Shown: in pieces, positions 36,301-51,300 of the stretch
Position numbering within the stretch: position 1 is the first letter of the stretch
How the letters are laid out: every line of letters starts with the position of its first letter
Program-made: the position numbers and the translations under genes
Notes under the pieces: generated by a model
What the model was told of the DNA's origin: nothing
Seen by the model: the letters and a program-made list of their open reading frames with translations, nothing else
Database searches by the model: none
Assembly: GCA_023055355.1 (NCBI GenBank)
Contig: JALJCS010000016.1
Span: 124,001 to 188,000 of the forward strand
Length of the DNA stretch: 64,000 nucleotides
From: Agelaius tricolor
Taxonomy: Eukaryota; Chordata; Aves; Passeriformes; Icteridae
Direction: 5' to 3'

Positions 36301-39300
36301 ATTTTGCCTCTTTGCTGCAAAGCAATACCACACAAGAAAACAAGTTACTCCTTCAGGAAGAACAGATGCAAAAGCAAATACTACCTCCTTAATTCTGTTC
36401 ATCAAGCCAGATCTTTTTCAGAAAACCTTTGATTTAGGTCTACCCTGCTTCACACTCACAAGCCAGATGCTTGTTTCTGCAAAACATCTCTTCCTCTTTT
36501 CCTGCACTTACCTCAATTTTCCTGAGATGCCTCTGCCAATGGGTAAAGCAAATTCTCCGGTTTCTGTCCCACACATTTTCCCTTTTACAGCTCCAGTTCC
36601 TCGCCCTGAGATGTTGCTGCTGTGCGTGGCAGAGTGACCACTGCTTCCTCCACTGGATGTACGGTGGAGACTTGAGGCCTTAGACGACAAAGAGCTGACA
36701 TCACCAAGGTCCCCTGAGGTCAGCGACGAGCCCCCTGCAGTTCTTGAAGGGGACATGTCGGTCTCACATTCCTGGCACTCCACTACAGGCTCCTCAGTTT
36801 CCTTAAAATAAGCAAAAAAGAGGATTGTCTAAGATGATGCAAGTGCTAGACGCTTTACAATTACCAGTCCAAAGTGCAGACAAGCTGATACAACATTCAT
36901 GAAGCTGATAACAGCCACACAAACTTCAGTCTGGGCTAATCCATGGTAGACAGTGCATCTCTCACTACAGGCCTGCAGCTGTTCTGTATCAAGAAGTCAC
37001 ATTAAGACCTCAGTCAGCAGTGTTGAGGAATGCATTCAGTGCAGGTAGCACAGGGCTGCAAGTGCAAGCTGCATGTTGAGCTCTGGGGGGTGAGAGCCCC
37101 AGACATAAGGACGTGGGACCTGGACTTGGAGGCACAGCAGGAACAGAAGACCCCCAGACATTCCTGCATTTTTCCAGCTTAGACTGTAGGGGTAAAAAAG
37201 CCCAGGGTGCCCTTTGTTCAAGGTCTCTCCTTGGAGGCACCAGCTCAAGCTGTTATTGTTATTTAGTTATTGCAACAAGATTAAATTATTTTAAGGATCT
37301 AGATGTCTGAGACTCTGCCATGGGAAACCTGGGGTCCAGTCCAGGGTGAGGAAACCTGATCTGACAGTGTGAGTGTGGGGCACATAGGGACTCAAGCAGG
37401 GCACCCATCAGCTCACTGGAGCTGTCTACTGTGAAGGGGCCTCAGTCCCAGCTCAGGTGGTGACAGTTGTGACTGCCAGAGTGGCTCCTGGATGGCTTGA
37501 CAGGAAAGTTTCCTTAGCAACAGGGCAGAGCTCAGCTTGGTATCCAATTGGTCTGGCTTTGAATAATTCCCATCCCTCTAGAGTGTGAGACTGCAACAAA
37601 TATATGAGACACTAGGAGCTTCGGGTTGCTTATAATCCAAGATCAGTTTCAGACAGTTTGTCATCTGGAGTTACTAAAGCTTTATGGATATAAAAACATG
37701 CATCTACAGAACAGTGATATCAAGTGTTGGTAGGTAAAGCAGAAATGGTTATATGATTGTGATTACACAAACTATGTAAGCATATTTCAGGACGCTTAAT
37801 TCTCCATTTTTAATGTTACAGTAAGTCTTTTGTTGAGTTCTATGGGGCTTGAATGTGTCTTGAGAACATATGGCATGAAGCATACCAGCACCAAAACCAC
37901 AGCTTTTGCTGTTCACTAAATGGCCTGCAAGTCCTCTCATGAAGAAAGCCTTGGCATCACAGCCAAGATTTGTTCATTCAACTCGTTTCCTGCAGTCACA
38001 ACATGTTCTCACTTTAACTACTTCCACTTTTCAGCCAGTATCTCATCCCATTTAGCCACGAAAACAGGAACTTACCTCAACTACCTTTCGTTCCACCTCT
38101 GCACCATTGATGTAGTAGACATCTGTTATAACACGTGTAACAACAGTGCGCACTTCTCGAATGGTTCGCACGTGGCGACGCTGAATTTGGCCTTTGGGTG
38201 GGTGAAGAAGGTTGAATTCCTCCTCTCCCTGTAATAAAGAGGATACAGTAAAATCAAAACAGACCACAACAAAAAGCAAACTGTTTCTGAGTAGGGCTAC
38301 CTCTGCAGTACAGTTTCTTCATACCATATTAAAGTACAGGAGTAGGGAACCTTTAAGTATCTTGTTACAAATTAATGCAACACAGAAGACCCTAAACAAA
38401 GGAGAACTGAACACATTCTGCTGACAAGTAGAGGAAGGGAAATCACAACAGTCCAAGGAGGAAACAGCAAACTTGTTTAGCATGGCTTCTGATACTCTTT
38501 GATTCAGTAGACTCCCACATGTATCACATCAATCTTGCACTGTCTTTTTATGGCCCTGTTTATCTCCTATTTCCCACAGGACACATCAGTCTTAAATCAC
38601 GTTTAGTAAAAAAATCATCTTTCTAGATTTTCTGTTGATAAAAAACCCAATCCCAAACAAAAACAATCAACCAACCAATCAAAACTTGTCACATTTTTCC
38701 AGAAAATACCTATGGAGACATTTACTTCCCAAATTCATGCTGTCCAGTGAGTATTGCTACTGTAACAGTTGATTCAGGACAGCTTGTGACTTTAACATTT
38801 TAAAGTGGCCCTTGGCCTTTTTTCAATAGAGAACCAACTGTTAATGAATCTACTAGCTGAAAGGATACTTTACTGTCCTAAAGCAGTTAAATACAGGCAG
38901 CCCTCATCCCACCTGACTGCGCAAAGAGTCCGTGTCATCTCCAGAGGTGTTGACAAGCTTTTCCCCACTCTCGTCGGTTTGAACGTTCACATCTTGTTGC
39001 CCAGGTTTTTGCCCAGACATACTGGTTCCTGTTTCCACCTGTCTACAGATTTCTTCTGATGTTTGTGTTGCTGTTGTAACAGTTGTTGGGGTAAAAAGAC
39101 AGTCTGCTGTAGTTTGGATCCCTTTATCCTTGATGTTTTCCCACCTCTCTTGACTTTGATCAATTTGAACAGCCTTACTTTGTTTTCTCTGCATTCTTCT
39201 CTTATCTTCTGCCTGAGTGCTTACAACATCAGTCTCCATAGACTCTCCATCCTCTTCACCAGAAGATTGCTGATGGCAGTCCTGCTGCATCCTCTGAGGA

Positions 39301-42300
39301 ATTAGGTTCTGTCCACCACTGTCGTCTGCCTTCTGTTGCTGGTACTGCCAATCACTAGGATTGGTAGGTAATTCAGCATCTTCTTGTGTGCCAGGAAAAA
39401 TTAACCGATCTCCCCTGCAAACCAGTTACGCACAGATCAAAACTACTGATTAAGAAAACAAGACAACCAATATGCTGCCGCTCAAGTAAAAACAGTATTA
39501 AAAAACCCCCACTTTGGCAGTCACTCAATTGCTTCTTACAATTGCACAAAACTCAGAGAGTTCAAATAATAAAAAAATCTTTCAACACTTCTCAAGTGAT
39601 ACAGAGGGTGGTAAAATGGCTGACACCGTACAGAACGAAGTGCTTTTTGAAATACAGATTTTCTTGCTACACTCCACACATTAGGCACCAACTATGCAAC
39701 TTCCCAGAAGCATGTCATCTTGAAGTTACTTCAGGCTCCTCCAGTGCTTGATTGGCTTGAAACTGATAATCACAGGTAGCAAGAAGACCCAGCAGCATAA
39801 ACACAAACGCTGTCTAGTGTTTTCATTAGAATTTGTCTGCTCTGCCAAAAGTACTGCCTCTGCCAGGTACTATGTGGGACACTATACTGATCCAAACTAG
39901 AAGTACGTATTTGGCTTCCCTTGGGTACTTGAGGATTCTGAGGAGTGACTGTTTTCCCTTCTGGCTGTGCCTTGCCGAGCACTGGAACTCCCTATTCGTT
40001 ATGGTCTTTTTAATGTAGTTGAAACTCAGGTTACTCTTTCTACACAGACCAAGACCTCATTGTCCCATCAAAAGATAGAATGGAAAACACTAAAGAAGCA
40101 GATTTCTACTTCTAATTCTCCAGGCAGCACCCTCCTCACTGTAACATACGCAGCTGTACAGTCCTTTGGAAGGGGGACAATAGCAACAGCAACAACAAAC
40201 CAACAAAACTGGTCAGAAGATCTTAGAGGAGACAGAAAAGGTATTTAAACAGCCTTAAATATGGTCTCAATTTTCTCAAACCCAAGACTTCACTGAAGCA
40301 TATCAGTCTTCTGGAATCACATGGCCACTCAATCAGAAGGTAAGCCTGATAACCAAGTGAGACACAAACATGCAGATTTAGTATACTTACCCCATTGTCC
40401 CCAACCTTCTAAGTCACTCAAAGAAAATGACTTAGCACAATTTCTTTGATGTAGAAAATGCACACCTGAATATAAATCCAACCAGGACTGGCAGGCAAAG
40501 ACTGTGAGGAGTTACCTAAACGGAGAAGTGGAAAGACCATGACCTCTGGCCTCATCCTCTCGACGAACTTCACAGACACGACTAAACACAGATGATGCTT
40601 TCTGGGAGCTAGCAGTGCAGATTTAAGACAAACAAACAAACAAAAATTCATCAGGAAGTGAGAAAAACCCTCATACAGCAAAACAAGAATTCTCTAGCTC
40701 CTCATGAGAACAGAGTGAGAGGAGAATAGGCTCCTACACAGCCACAGAATGACTGATATGATCCATCTCAAAGATCAAGAATGAAGCTGCAATTGCACAA
40801 GCATTTCTGTCATTTCTGAAGACACCCTAACAGCCAAGAACAATGGAACAGTTCCAGAAACCATTGTGTGGAAAACTGCAGCACCATCAAGAGTTTCAGC
40901 ATCTAGTGCCTCTGGTACCCACCAGTTAGACCCTTTATGGCTTACTTCTCAGGAATTTCATGGCACCACAAGAATAGTGGGAATTACAGTCATAAAGCAG
41001 ACCCTGAGAGTTCATATTCATCCCATACCTATAAAGGTAACCCATCCTCAACCAGTGAGAAATTACTATCACCCATCCTCAGCATTGAGGCATGATTACC
41101 ATCTACCAAGCAATCCTGTAACAAAAGATACTGAGTTTGTTCCTATGTTTTCTCATTACTTCAAACCACTACTCTTCACTCTGATTACTACAGATCGCTA
41201 TCTTCCTACTGAGATTCCTGTTAGTGTTTACAAACATTACTCCCTGCAAGCTAAATCAAGCAATGCTAGACATTAAATTTGAGGTAAGATTGATACATAC
41301 AAATCAAAAGACCAAGGGAATAACTCAATGTTTTGGTCAAAATGTTAACCTGTGATTTCTGTATATCCATGAACTGATTATGAGTTTCTATCAGCTTTAT
41401 ACCAAAAAGATAATTCTCTTTCAGAACTTTTCAGGTTCTTCGCAGAAAATTGCACCATGAAAGACAGCAGAAACCCATATACTTGGAATTTAAGAGATGG
41501 ATAAGGCAGATTTGCATTCTGGACTGCACAAGACATGAACTTCTGGCTTTGACTACAATCTAATGGAGGCAAAATGCTGACATTGGTAGGAACCACATAG
41601 CCCATAATGAACAAACAAGTGAGGTTCCCACTTTGCCTATGTAATTAAAACCTGCTGCAAGAGCTATAGAGTTAATATCACATCTACTGCTAGAATGTTC
41701 CTTGCTTCTGTGTCTCCTTCTAATTTTTTTTCCCCTACAGTTGATAATACGTGGAGAAAGGATCTACCCAGACCTTTGTATTAACTCTGCCCAGCAAGAA
41801 GCCCCAGTTACCTAGCAGCAGTCTCAGCAGCAGCAGAGGATCCATCTTTCCTGTCACTGGCTGCAGGCTCTGAAACAACAAGGAAGGGAAGGATGATTTT
41901 GGAATCATCTAAAAGGACTTTTCCCAACCTCTCCTAGCTCCATACACTCAGTGAAGAGAGGCTGAGTAACACCGGACAAAGGATGCCCAGGCTTTCCCAT
42001 ACAACTTCTCAGAACAGACCTAAGTTTCTACAAGTTTTAGACTATTAGACTGAATGCCACTGTTCTGGTTAAAATCCTGTCAAACTTTTTTTTCCAGATT
42101 ATGGACAGGTCCAGAGGAAGCAACAAATATGATGAGATGAACTGGAGAATGCCTCCCACAGAGACAGGCTGAGAAAGCCAGGCTTGTTCAGCCAGGAGAA
42201 GAGAAGGCTCCAGAGACACCTCATTGTGGCCTTTCAGTACTTAAAAGGGGGGCTTATTAAAAAAAAAAAAAAAAAAAAAAAGGAAAACAGTTTTTAATTA

Positions 42301-45300
42301 AGAGACAAGTTCTTCCCTGTGAGGGTGGTGATGCACTTTCACATGTTGCCTGGAGAAGCTGTGGCTGCCCCAACTCTGGAAGTGTCCAAGGCCAGGCTGG
42401 ATACAACCTAGAGCAACCTAGCCTAGTGGAAGGTGTCCCTGCCCATGGCAGAGGGTGTTGGGACTATGTGATCTCTAAGGTCCCTTCCAATCCAAACCAT
42501 TCTATGATTTTCTTATATATTTTTTTTTTCCCACCCAACACAATCAAACTTCGCTTCCTATGCCCATGGCAGAGGGTGTTGGGACTATGTGATCTCTAAG
42601 GTCCCTTCCAATCCAAACCATTCTATGATTTTCTTATATATTTTTTTTTTCCCACCCAACACAATCAAACTTCGCTTCCTATCCTGTGTATCATTGCCAC
42701 TATACATCACAATTTGTAGTCTGCTGGAAATACCTTTCCTCACAACAGAAGCCTCTCCTCTCACTTCATCCTTGCTTAGAGCATGGCAGAAACAGAGAAA
42801 CAAATTTAAGTGACACTGCCCAAAAAGAAAAATGAGAAAAATTACAGGGACTCAGAGACTGCCTTGGGGAATGCCATAGAGAGGTTCTGAGTTAGGGCTG
42901 AGATCCAGTAGGACTCATACACTTCAGGTTTCATCCTCTTACTTTCCAAGCTGAACGGCAAGGACTCCTCACTCCCATCATTCACAGGGGTCACAAGGTT
43001 CATTCGCAGAGAAAGTTTTGCATCCAACTCAGGAACCACACCAGACTCTCCTTTTTCATACACTTGTGACACATCTGCTGATACCACTGCACTTTCCACA
43101 GTGACATCGTTGGTCCGCATTGTGCCCTCTGCTGTAACATCACTGGTTGCTATAGTGCTGTCTGGGTAAGTATCATCCACTGAAAACAGAAAAACAAAAA
43201 CAAGAAACAAGAAGTAGCTACTGTCATTCACATTGCTGGGGTTGAGGTCCTAGTTTTGGTTTGAAGACACTTCACTGCATGCATTATTAGTAATGCTGCA
43301 GTAGTAGAAATTCCTTTCTAGAGATCTGAAGCATGAAAATTCTGTAGCAGAGGTATTATCCATAGTTTATGACAGAATAATCTACTACTACCCAAGCAAA
43401 ACAGACTTCTTTTTATCTAGCACTTGCAGGGTGCTGTTTTGTGAATCTAGCAGAGAAAGTTCTGATAAAAGATGAAGAATACTGGAAGCAATCTTCTTTT
43501 GGTACTCAGAAGGCTCTTTGACATTCTTCAATGGAGTTGTATTCAGGACCACATTGAGTGCAAGGAAGACATGCTCCATACCACCCTGTACTCAGGGAGC
43601 AAACACCTTCACTAGAGACTGAGAAAACATGATAAGGAAACTGTGGGAAAGGGATAAGCCCCCCCTCCCATTGAAGGGGAATGTAGCAATTTTTGCCAAG
43701 GCAGGTTTGCGTTATCCTGATGCATACTGCACCAAGAATCAAAAGCTTCCAGGCTTTCACTGCAGAACAGAGCCATTTGGGTCAAACTCACCAATTGGTG
43801 TGCTGTGTCTCCTGGGTCCCATTTTGAGATGGCCAGTAAGAGGTGGTGTTATGCTAGTTAAGGACTGAATGGCATCACCCTCCTTCGGCAAAGTAAAATG
43901 AAACGGGGTTCCTAAAAGACACAGAGCACCAGAATTAGTAATTTAGAGGATCTACTTTAGTTCAAGTATCAAAAGCACATATTCACTGTGCTGTGGAAAT
44001 AGGAAAAAGCATAACACCAGTGCTGTACAAACCCCCCCTGAACAGCTGCTCTAACTGATAATCCTCACATTTTTTGTGAAAAATCTCTCCCAGTGAAAAT
44101 CTAGACTGTGGTCAACTGAATGCTGTTGCTCACAGGTGCTAGATAAAAGGAAGACTAAATATCCTGACGTGAATAGGACTTCTACAGAATGCAGCTTTGC
44201 CTCAGAGATGCTCAGGATTTTCCAAAGAAGATGAAAATGAGGTCAAAAACAGAAATGAAGATTAGGACAAAAATGAACTGGCAAAGCTACATGTTGCCTG
44301 AACTGATAACCTAGAACTTACTCAGAATGATGGCTGAGGTGGCCTATCGCATCAGGGAAACCATGCCTTGGTGGATTTACTATGTGCAGATGTTGCAGGA
44401 TTTAACAAATAAAATAAATCAAAAACCTAGTAAAATGCTCTTTTGCCTTATTCCATGCATTTACTTGCAAACTTTCAATGTTATAGAGAAGTAGTGTCCA
44501 TAATCCTCTCATAGAAAAATGCCCCATCAGCAAACAATTATGTATTATCTGTTTGAAAACTCTGAAAACCATCACCTATCTGATTACCACAAGCTTTAAA
44601 GACATTTAAGTTGAGCAACTGCAACATCCTGAAGATCAACCCAAGAACTTCACTGTATTTTTGCAGTGGGTAGGTACCTTCTAGCACAATGGTACTCACT
44701 CATTGTAAGGCAAACCGCCCTCCTCACGAACAGTTTATGAATGCTTGTCATATTATGGCCTAGAGCATGTCTCCATTTAAAAAGTCTTTTATCTAAGAAC
44801 TGACGCAACTCAATTGAATATTGATTTAGCTACCACAATCCCTTCTAACCTACAAATCCACATTTGGCAGGCTAGTAACAAATGATCAAAAGAATTTATG
44901 AAATGATCACCAGCACAGGTGATGACCTGTGACAGTGTTCAGAGTTCTTGGATGAGGCAAGAGACAAGAATGTTGACTCCACATTCAGAAGGCTTGATTT
45001 ATTATTTTATGATATATATATATATATTACATTATAACTATACTAAAAAGAAATAGAAGGAAAGGTTTCGTCTCTCAGAAGGCTAGCTAAGAACAGAATA
45101 GAAAAGAATGATAACAAAAGCAGCTGCCTTGGACAGAGCGCGAGAGCCAGCTCTGCCGTGACTGGTCAGTAAATCCAAACATCCACAGGAGACCAATCAC
45201 GGATCCACCTGTTGCATTCCACAGCAGCAGATAACCATTGTTTACATTTTTTTTCTGAGGCCTCAGTTTCTCAGAAGAGAAAAAATCCCAAAGAAAAGAT

Positions 45301-48300
45301 TTTCACAAAAAGATGTCTGCGACAATGACCAACAGCATATTCTAATTATTATACCAAGGGATACCATGAAAGAGAATACAAACAAGCTTTCACAAGAACT
45401 GAAAAAAATGTGAATGCCTCAACTAAAAGTTTAAATGCTTTCATTCACATTGAAGTCTCAACTGTTCTATCAATGACAAGAGTTAATCAAAACAGTTAAA
45501 CTTTTCTTCCATTCTTATGACCATCAACCTGTAACAGATTTAGAACCATTTGGAATTGAATATGGCAAGGGATGTCAAAGACAACAAGAAGGGTTTCTCC
45601 AAGAACATCACTAGCAAAAAGAAACCTAAGGAAAATGTGGATTTGTATCACAGACATATTTTATGAAAAAATCCTTTCGCTAGGATCTTTTCTCCTGAGA
45701 AGCTGGGAAGCTTCAGCTCCTCCATGTTTTGCTTCTTTGGAATGTGATTTGGAGAATTGTTTACCCAGCATGGGAAATTGTTTTTACTTGATGACCAATG
45801 ACAGCCACATGTATCGAGGCTGTGAGCAGTCACAAGATTTTATTATCATTCTTTTCTATTCCTTTGCTAGCTTTCTGATGAAATCCTTTCTTCCATTATT
45901 TTAGTATAGTTTTAGTATATAATTTTCTTTTAATATAATATATATCATAAATAAATCAGCCTTCTGAAACACGGAGTCGAGATTCTCATCTCTTCCCTCA
46001 TCCTGGGACCCCTGCGACCACCACCACAGGTTTGCAGCTCAGTGAGGTGGATGCCATGGTCATGAAGAATACAAAGACAGAGTTACTGAATACCTGCTTT
46101 GCTTCAGTCTTTACTAATAAGCCCAGTGGCACAGAAACCCAGATCCTGGAGGCAAGAGAGAAAGTATAGAGAAAGGAAGGCTTCCCCTCAGTCAAGGAGG
46201 ATCAAGTTAGAGATCATTTAGACAAATCTGACACCCACAACCATCCATATGGGCCCTGACAGCAGGATGTGCCCATGAGTGCTATGGGAGCTGGCAGATG
46301 TTACTGCTAAGCCATGCTCCCTCATCTTTGAAAGGTCATGGAGTACAGGAGACACCTCAGGACAGAAATCCAGTGTCACTCCAGTCTTCAAAAAGGGCAA
46401 GAAGGAGGACTCAGTGAACCAGGCCACAGTTGCACCTCCATCCATGGAAAGATGGAACAAATCATCCTGGTTGTCCCCATTAAGCACATGGAGGAGAAGG
46501 TTATCAGGAGCAGTCTGCACGGATTGACCAAGGGGCAATCACACTTGACCAACAAGATTGCCTCCAGTGACGGAATGACCAGCTGGGTAGATGAGAAGAG
46601 AACAGTGCACGGTGTCTACACTGCCTTCAGGAAGATTTTTTTAAATTGTCTCCTGAAACATCCATATAGGTAATCCCAGGAAGTGTGGTTTGAATGAACA
46701 GACAGCAAGGTCAATAGAGAACTGGCGGAACAAGAGAGCTCAGAGAGCTGTGATCACTGGCACAGAATCTAGTCAGGAGGCCTGCAGCTAGTGGTGTTCC
46801 CAGGGGTCACTGCAGGGTCCAGCCTCCACGTATTCGTCAGTGACCTGGATGAAGGAACAGAGTGCACCCCTAGCAAGCCCCCACCTAAAGTTTGTGCTTA
46901 CTGATTTATGCTTCATAGTTTGTTGATAAGGGATTAGACTCCTAAAATATTTATTATGGAAATAATTATTACAATAACAAAGCTGCTTTAAGAGTAGAGG
47001 GATGCTCTACAGCTCTTCATACCTTAAGGACTGAGTGATGTCAGGAGAGCAAATACCACTCTACATACTTTTTCCACCATGCTTCATAAGCCTGAAGGCA
47101 ATTAGGGAGAGTAGGCCAAAAGCCTGAACTCTCTCCTAACACCAATGAGCCCTTCAGCATAATAGAAATGCATAAAACACAAAGAAGCATTAATTTTGGA
47201 ATTCATTTTCTTTAAAAATTTGCTTATAGTTCCCTTTTAAAAGTAAACCCAGCCAACTGTGATGTGCTTAAATTGCATTTAGATTTGTCTAAGAAAAAAA
47301 CCAAAACATTTTCAGTACAGTATGAGAGGCGAAATATTATCCAAAGTCAAACACAATTATGTTTATTTTCTCTTAAAAAGGAAGTTTTGGACTGTGAAAA
47401 TTGTGAAAGACAATACTGAAGTGGAACCTGACATTTAACCTTGTTATGTAACTGCAGCTATTTCTCTTTATCATCATTTCAGCAGTGTACTGCCGAACTT
47501 ATTGTTGTATTTAATAAATCCCATACTCTTAAGTTTGAAGACCAGAACTGTTCTCCTGACTATGCCAAATTGTCTTAAAAAACCTGTGTTTAAAGATGAA
47601 GCCAGCTAAGAGGCACAAACAAAACAGGTGTAATATCCCGCATCTTGTATAATGACACACAGCATGTTAAATTATTTTAATGGGTCACGACAATACCTGC
47701 TGAGCCAGAGCTTACATGAGAGTGAAAAGCCATTCTACTTTTAAAAAAATCTCAAGAAAAAAATTGCTTTATTAGCTTCTAGCTCAAAGTTGTTCTGTAC
47801 ACCCCCACAAAGAAAATTCTCCACTGAAAATCAAGGAGACCTACAAAAGGGAAAATACTGACTACCATACACTCTATTCCTTTCATGGACCCTGCTGTTG
47901 TTGCTTCTTGAGTGGGGGAGAAGTCAGAAAAATCCCTGAACATTGCCAAGGTCACAGCATTTTTGGTTCTTCAACCCGCCCTGCATTTCTACCTTAAAGC
48001 AGTGAGAGTCAGGAATGAGAATTACACCACAGGGGGAACCAGCAGTCATGTTCGGCATGTAACACAGTAAGGTATAGTGCTGCTCAACGTGCATCCAATA
48101 GCAGTGCTCCCTGAAAACACTGAGGATTGTATACAGCTGTCCTTGACATTACTCAAAATATACACCTGTGAACTACTAACCTAAATTCACTTACCACTGG
48201 AAGGACTGGGGGACTTAGAAGTTGCCTTCTCCTGTGGCTGCATTTGCTCTTCTTGCTCCAGATTCCTTGTCGTAACAGTATCCTCCATTTTCTTTGGTAC

Positions 48301-51300
48301 CAGATTCTCATGCTGAACCACATGTGTTTCAAACCCTCTCTCTTGAAGTGATGGCTGATTGCTTATTATCACTACCTGTCCCAGTTCTGAACAATCAGGA
48401 TGGTTTTTGGCAGACAATGCCACTTCTGATTGAACATCACTCTTCAACTTTGGAAGCAAATCGTGTTGCTCCAGTAACTCCCCTACAGAAGGCTTAGCTA
48501 AAACTTCATTGAGCTTTGCCATGTTAGCAGTCATTTTATCCATACTCTTTGCCTCTCCAGCATCAAAAGTGCAACCTTTCAAAGCTTCTTTTCCCTGACA
48601 TTCTGGTCCAATCTTTTCTAATTCCTGGGCTACATTTTTGCTATTTTTACAAGAATCATTCACTTCTTTATCTTCATGACACTGTCCTTCCCTTTCAAGA
48701 ATAAACCTATGAGAAAGTGTTATATTAACAAGAGACCTATCTTCTTTTATTTGCTTCTCTTTTATTTGCAGTTTCTCTTCTTGTTCTTCACACTGAGTCT
48801 CAGGAACTGCCTCAGATTTGGAAGCCTCTTGATCATATGACAAAATCTCAAGCAGACCAGACTGAACTGCAGCAGCCTGACTTCCAGAAATACACTCAAT
48901 CTCCCGATGAACTGTAGAGGCTAATGGCCCATCTTCTCCAACACCTGCACTAACAAACTGTCCTACAGGCATTCCTGCAGTCTCTACATCCTCCTTTTTT
49001 GCTTTTTCACAGTTTTCAGAGGGTGCTTGATCACCTGCATTCACTTTTAGTTTTATTTTATCATTGTCCACAGAAGAGAGTCTTGAGTCTGAGGCCTTGC
49101 ATTCAGAAATCCTCTCTACCTGTGTGGTCTCACAGTCTTGGCCCGTGTTCAGAGAGTCTGAACTGACGTCTGTATTCGGGGGCTGGCTACATGCACTTGC
49201 AGAAAGCATCAGTTTACAGGAATCAGGAGGCTGTAACACAGAGTCATCTGTAGACATCTTTGACAAAGCATCTGTAGATCCAGAGAGGTCTCCTGGTAAG
49301 CATAAAGGGGTTAAACCAGCAGTTTCTCCTTCTCCATGCTTATTCTCTGGACTCTGAGTTGGAACAAAGATATCCTAAAATGAGAAAAGTGGGACATGGA
49401 GTATTAGGGTATCCCAAGTAGGACTGTTTATTATTCCTAAAAAATTACATTAGATTATGGATCAGAGCTACAGATTAAAAAACTACAGATTAAAAAACAA
49501 CCAATGAAAACAAAAAACATTCACAACTTTTTTCTCCACACATTTATGAGAGCCATGATTGATCTGATTTTGCTGAGAAAAATTATCACCATGAATTACT
49601 ATTTAGTGATCTTTGACAAAGTCAGACACAATCTTTGGTATCTTTCACTACCAAATCACAAAATACAGGGCCAATATGGCAAATTAGTAGCTATTTTTAC
49701 TTGAACCACCAAAGGTTTTAGAAAGAGCCTCTGTGATATCAATATTATATTAACACAAATGCTGTTTTCAGTTGAGGAGAAGCACTGCTTCAACTAGTGA
49801 AGCTTCTAGCAAGTTCATGACACTCATAATATTTAGGTATAAACCCACAAACTGTTAAATCCTTTTGAATAGTTATAATTTCCAGAATCAAAATACACAA
49901 AGGAAACAACAGCAAAAATAAGAAACTTGAAAAATGCAGTAAATAAATTCTAGCCTTGTAGAATAAAAATACTTTATTATGGAACAGCTTCCCTTTCTCC
50001 ACAAAAATTATGCTAAGGTCTTGCCCAATAAAAAACTAATTTATGATGCAGTTTGAGATGCAGGATGGCCAGTTCAGCATAAGAAGGCAGCACAGTCTAA
50101 GTCAACAGCTTCTATGTTTTGTAACTCACTATGCCCTCTTAAGCTGTTCTGCATTTTCTCTGCAGGAAAAACTGCCACACAGTATGACTAATATATAATT
50201 GCAACTGGTGGGAACAGCTTAGTAGGGAAGCTCAACATAAAAGAACAGAGGTTGACTGAAACACATCTTCTGCCTCAGCTATATAAAAACCTCAGAAAAG
50301 CTATATACATGAACCCTTACATGAGAGAACTCTGGTTGTGATGGCATAGCTAAAGATCCAGGAAAGAAGGTTGGGGCACTCTGGGACACTGGAGTTGAAG
50401 CCTGTGGCTGAACAATAGGTCTTGGAGGGATACAAGGGAAGGCCATCTCCACCAGCATATCTCCTTTCTGCTTTTGCATCAGTTCTCTTCCATCTGCAGG
50501 GATAGATATATCCATCTGTTCATCTGGTTTAAATGAGCAGAAAAGATATTAGCACTAAATTCTTGTGTTATATTGAAGTTTTCAACATCTTATTAAAAGA
50601 TTTGTCTTCAGTGGTGTATTCAACTTTGTAAAATCTTGTCTGCAGCAGCATTCTTTTCGTAAAGGGAAAAAAAAAAATCAACAAAAATATCCGTACTCTT
50701 ACTTTCAAAGGGGGAAGTAATTGTTTTGTTATAAATTCATATGACTATTTTGCTACAGGTCTAGAACTTCTACAATTACAAAAAAAGTGTCTGCAACTTA
50801 TAAAAAAAGCATTTTTCTGAGGCATTTCTTTTCCTTTTGCTATCTTTATTAAAATGCAACTTCATTCAGACCCCAGCTAACAAAATATCTGTTAAAACAG
50901 TATTTCACATTCTGTGACAGGAATCCTTGATGGTAAATGTGTGCTTAGAGAAAATATTTAACAACCAATGTATCACATAGAATAATTTCTCTTTAGGCAA
51001 CACAATTTAGGATACACACTTGTAGCACATGAAAGGTTTTACAAATATTGTGGAAGTTGTCTATATTAAGGTAAAATAACCTATTATGATGCAATTCTTA
51101 TCTGTCCTTCCTACTGCCCTAACAGTATAGACTTAATACAGGTTTCTGCCTGTAGCAAGAATGGCTTGTTCCTAAAGAAGATAATTGCTAGAAGAAATCT
51201 GTATGCTATACAAAGCATTTCCAATCTTTCAAATGAAAGGTCACTAGTCAACAGGACTAATTTAATTATGATAGCTATGCAGGAAATATCAATAGCAGAT

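Noticed and set aside
40866..41276. 136-codon plus-strand frame in TP53BP1 intron 14
   Set aside because: No recognised similarity, no splice or promoter support, and repetitive His/Tyr/Pro composition; most likely chance.
46218..46673. Open frames of 82-111 codons
   Set aside because: Remnants of the CR1 reverse-transcriptase region with stops and frameshifts in the family's frame.
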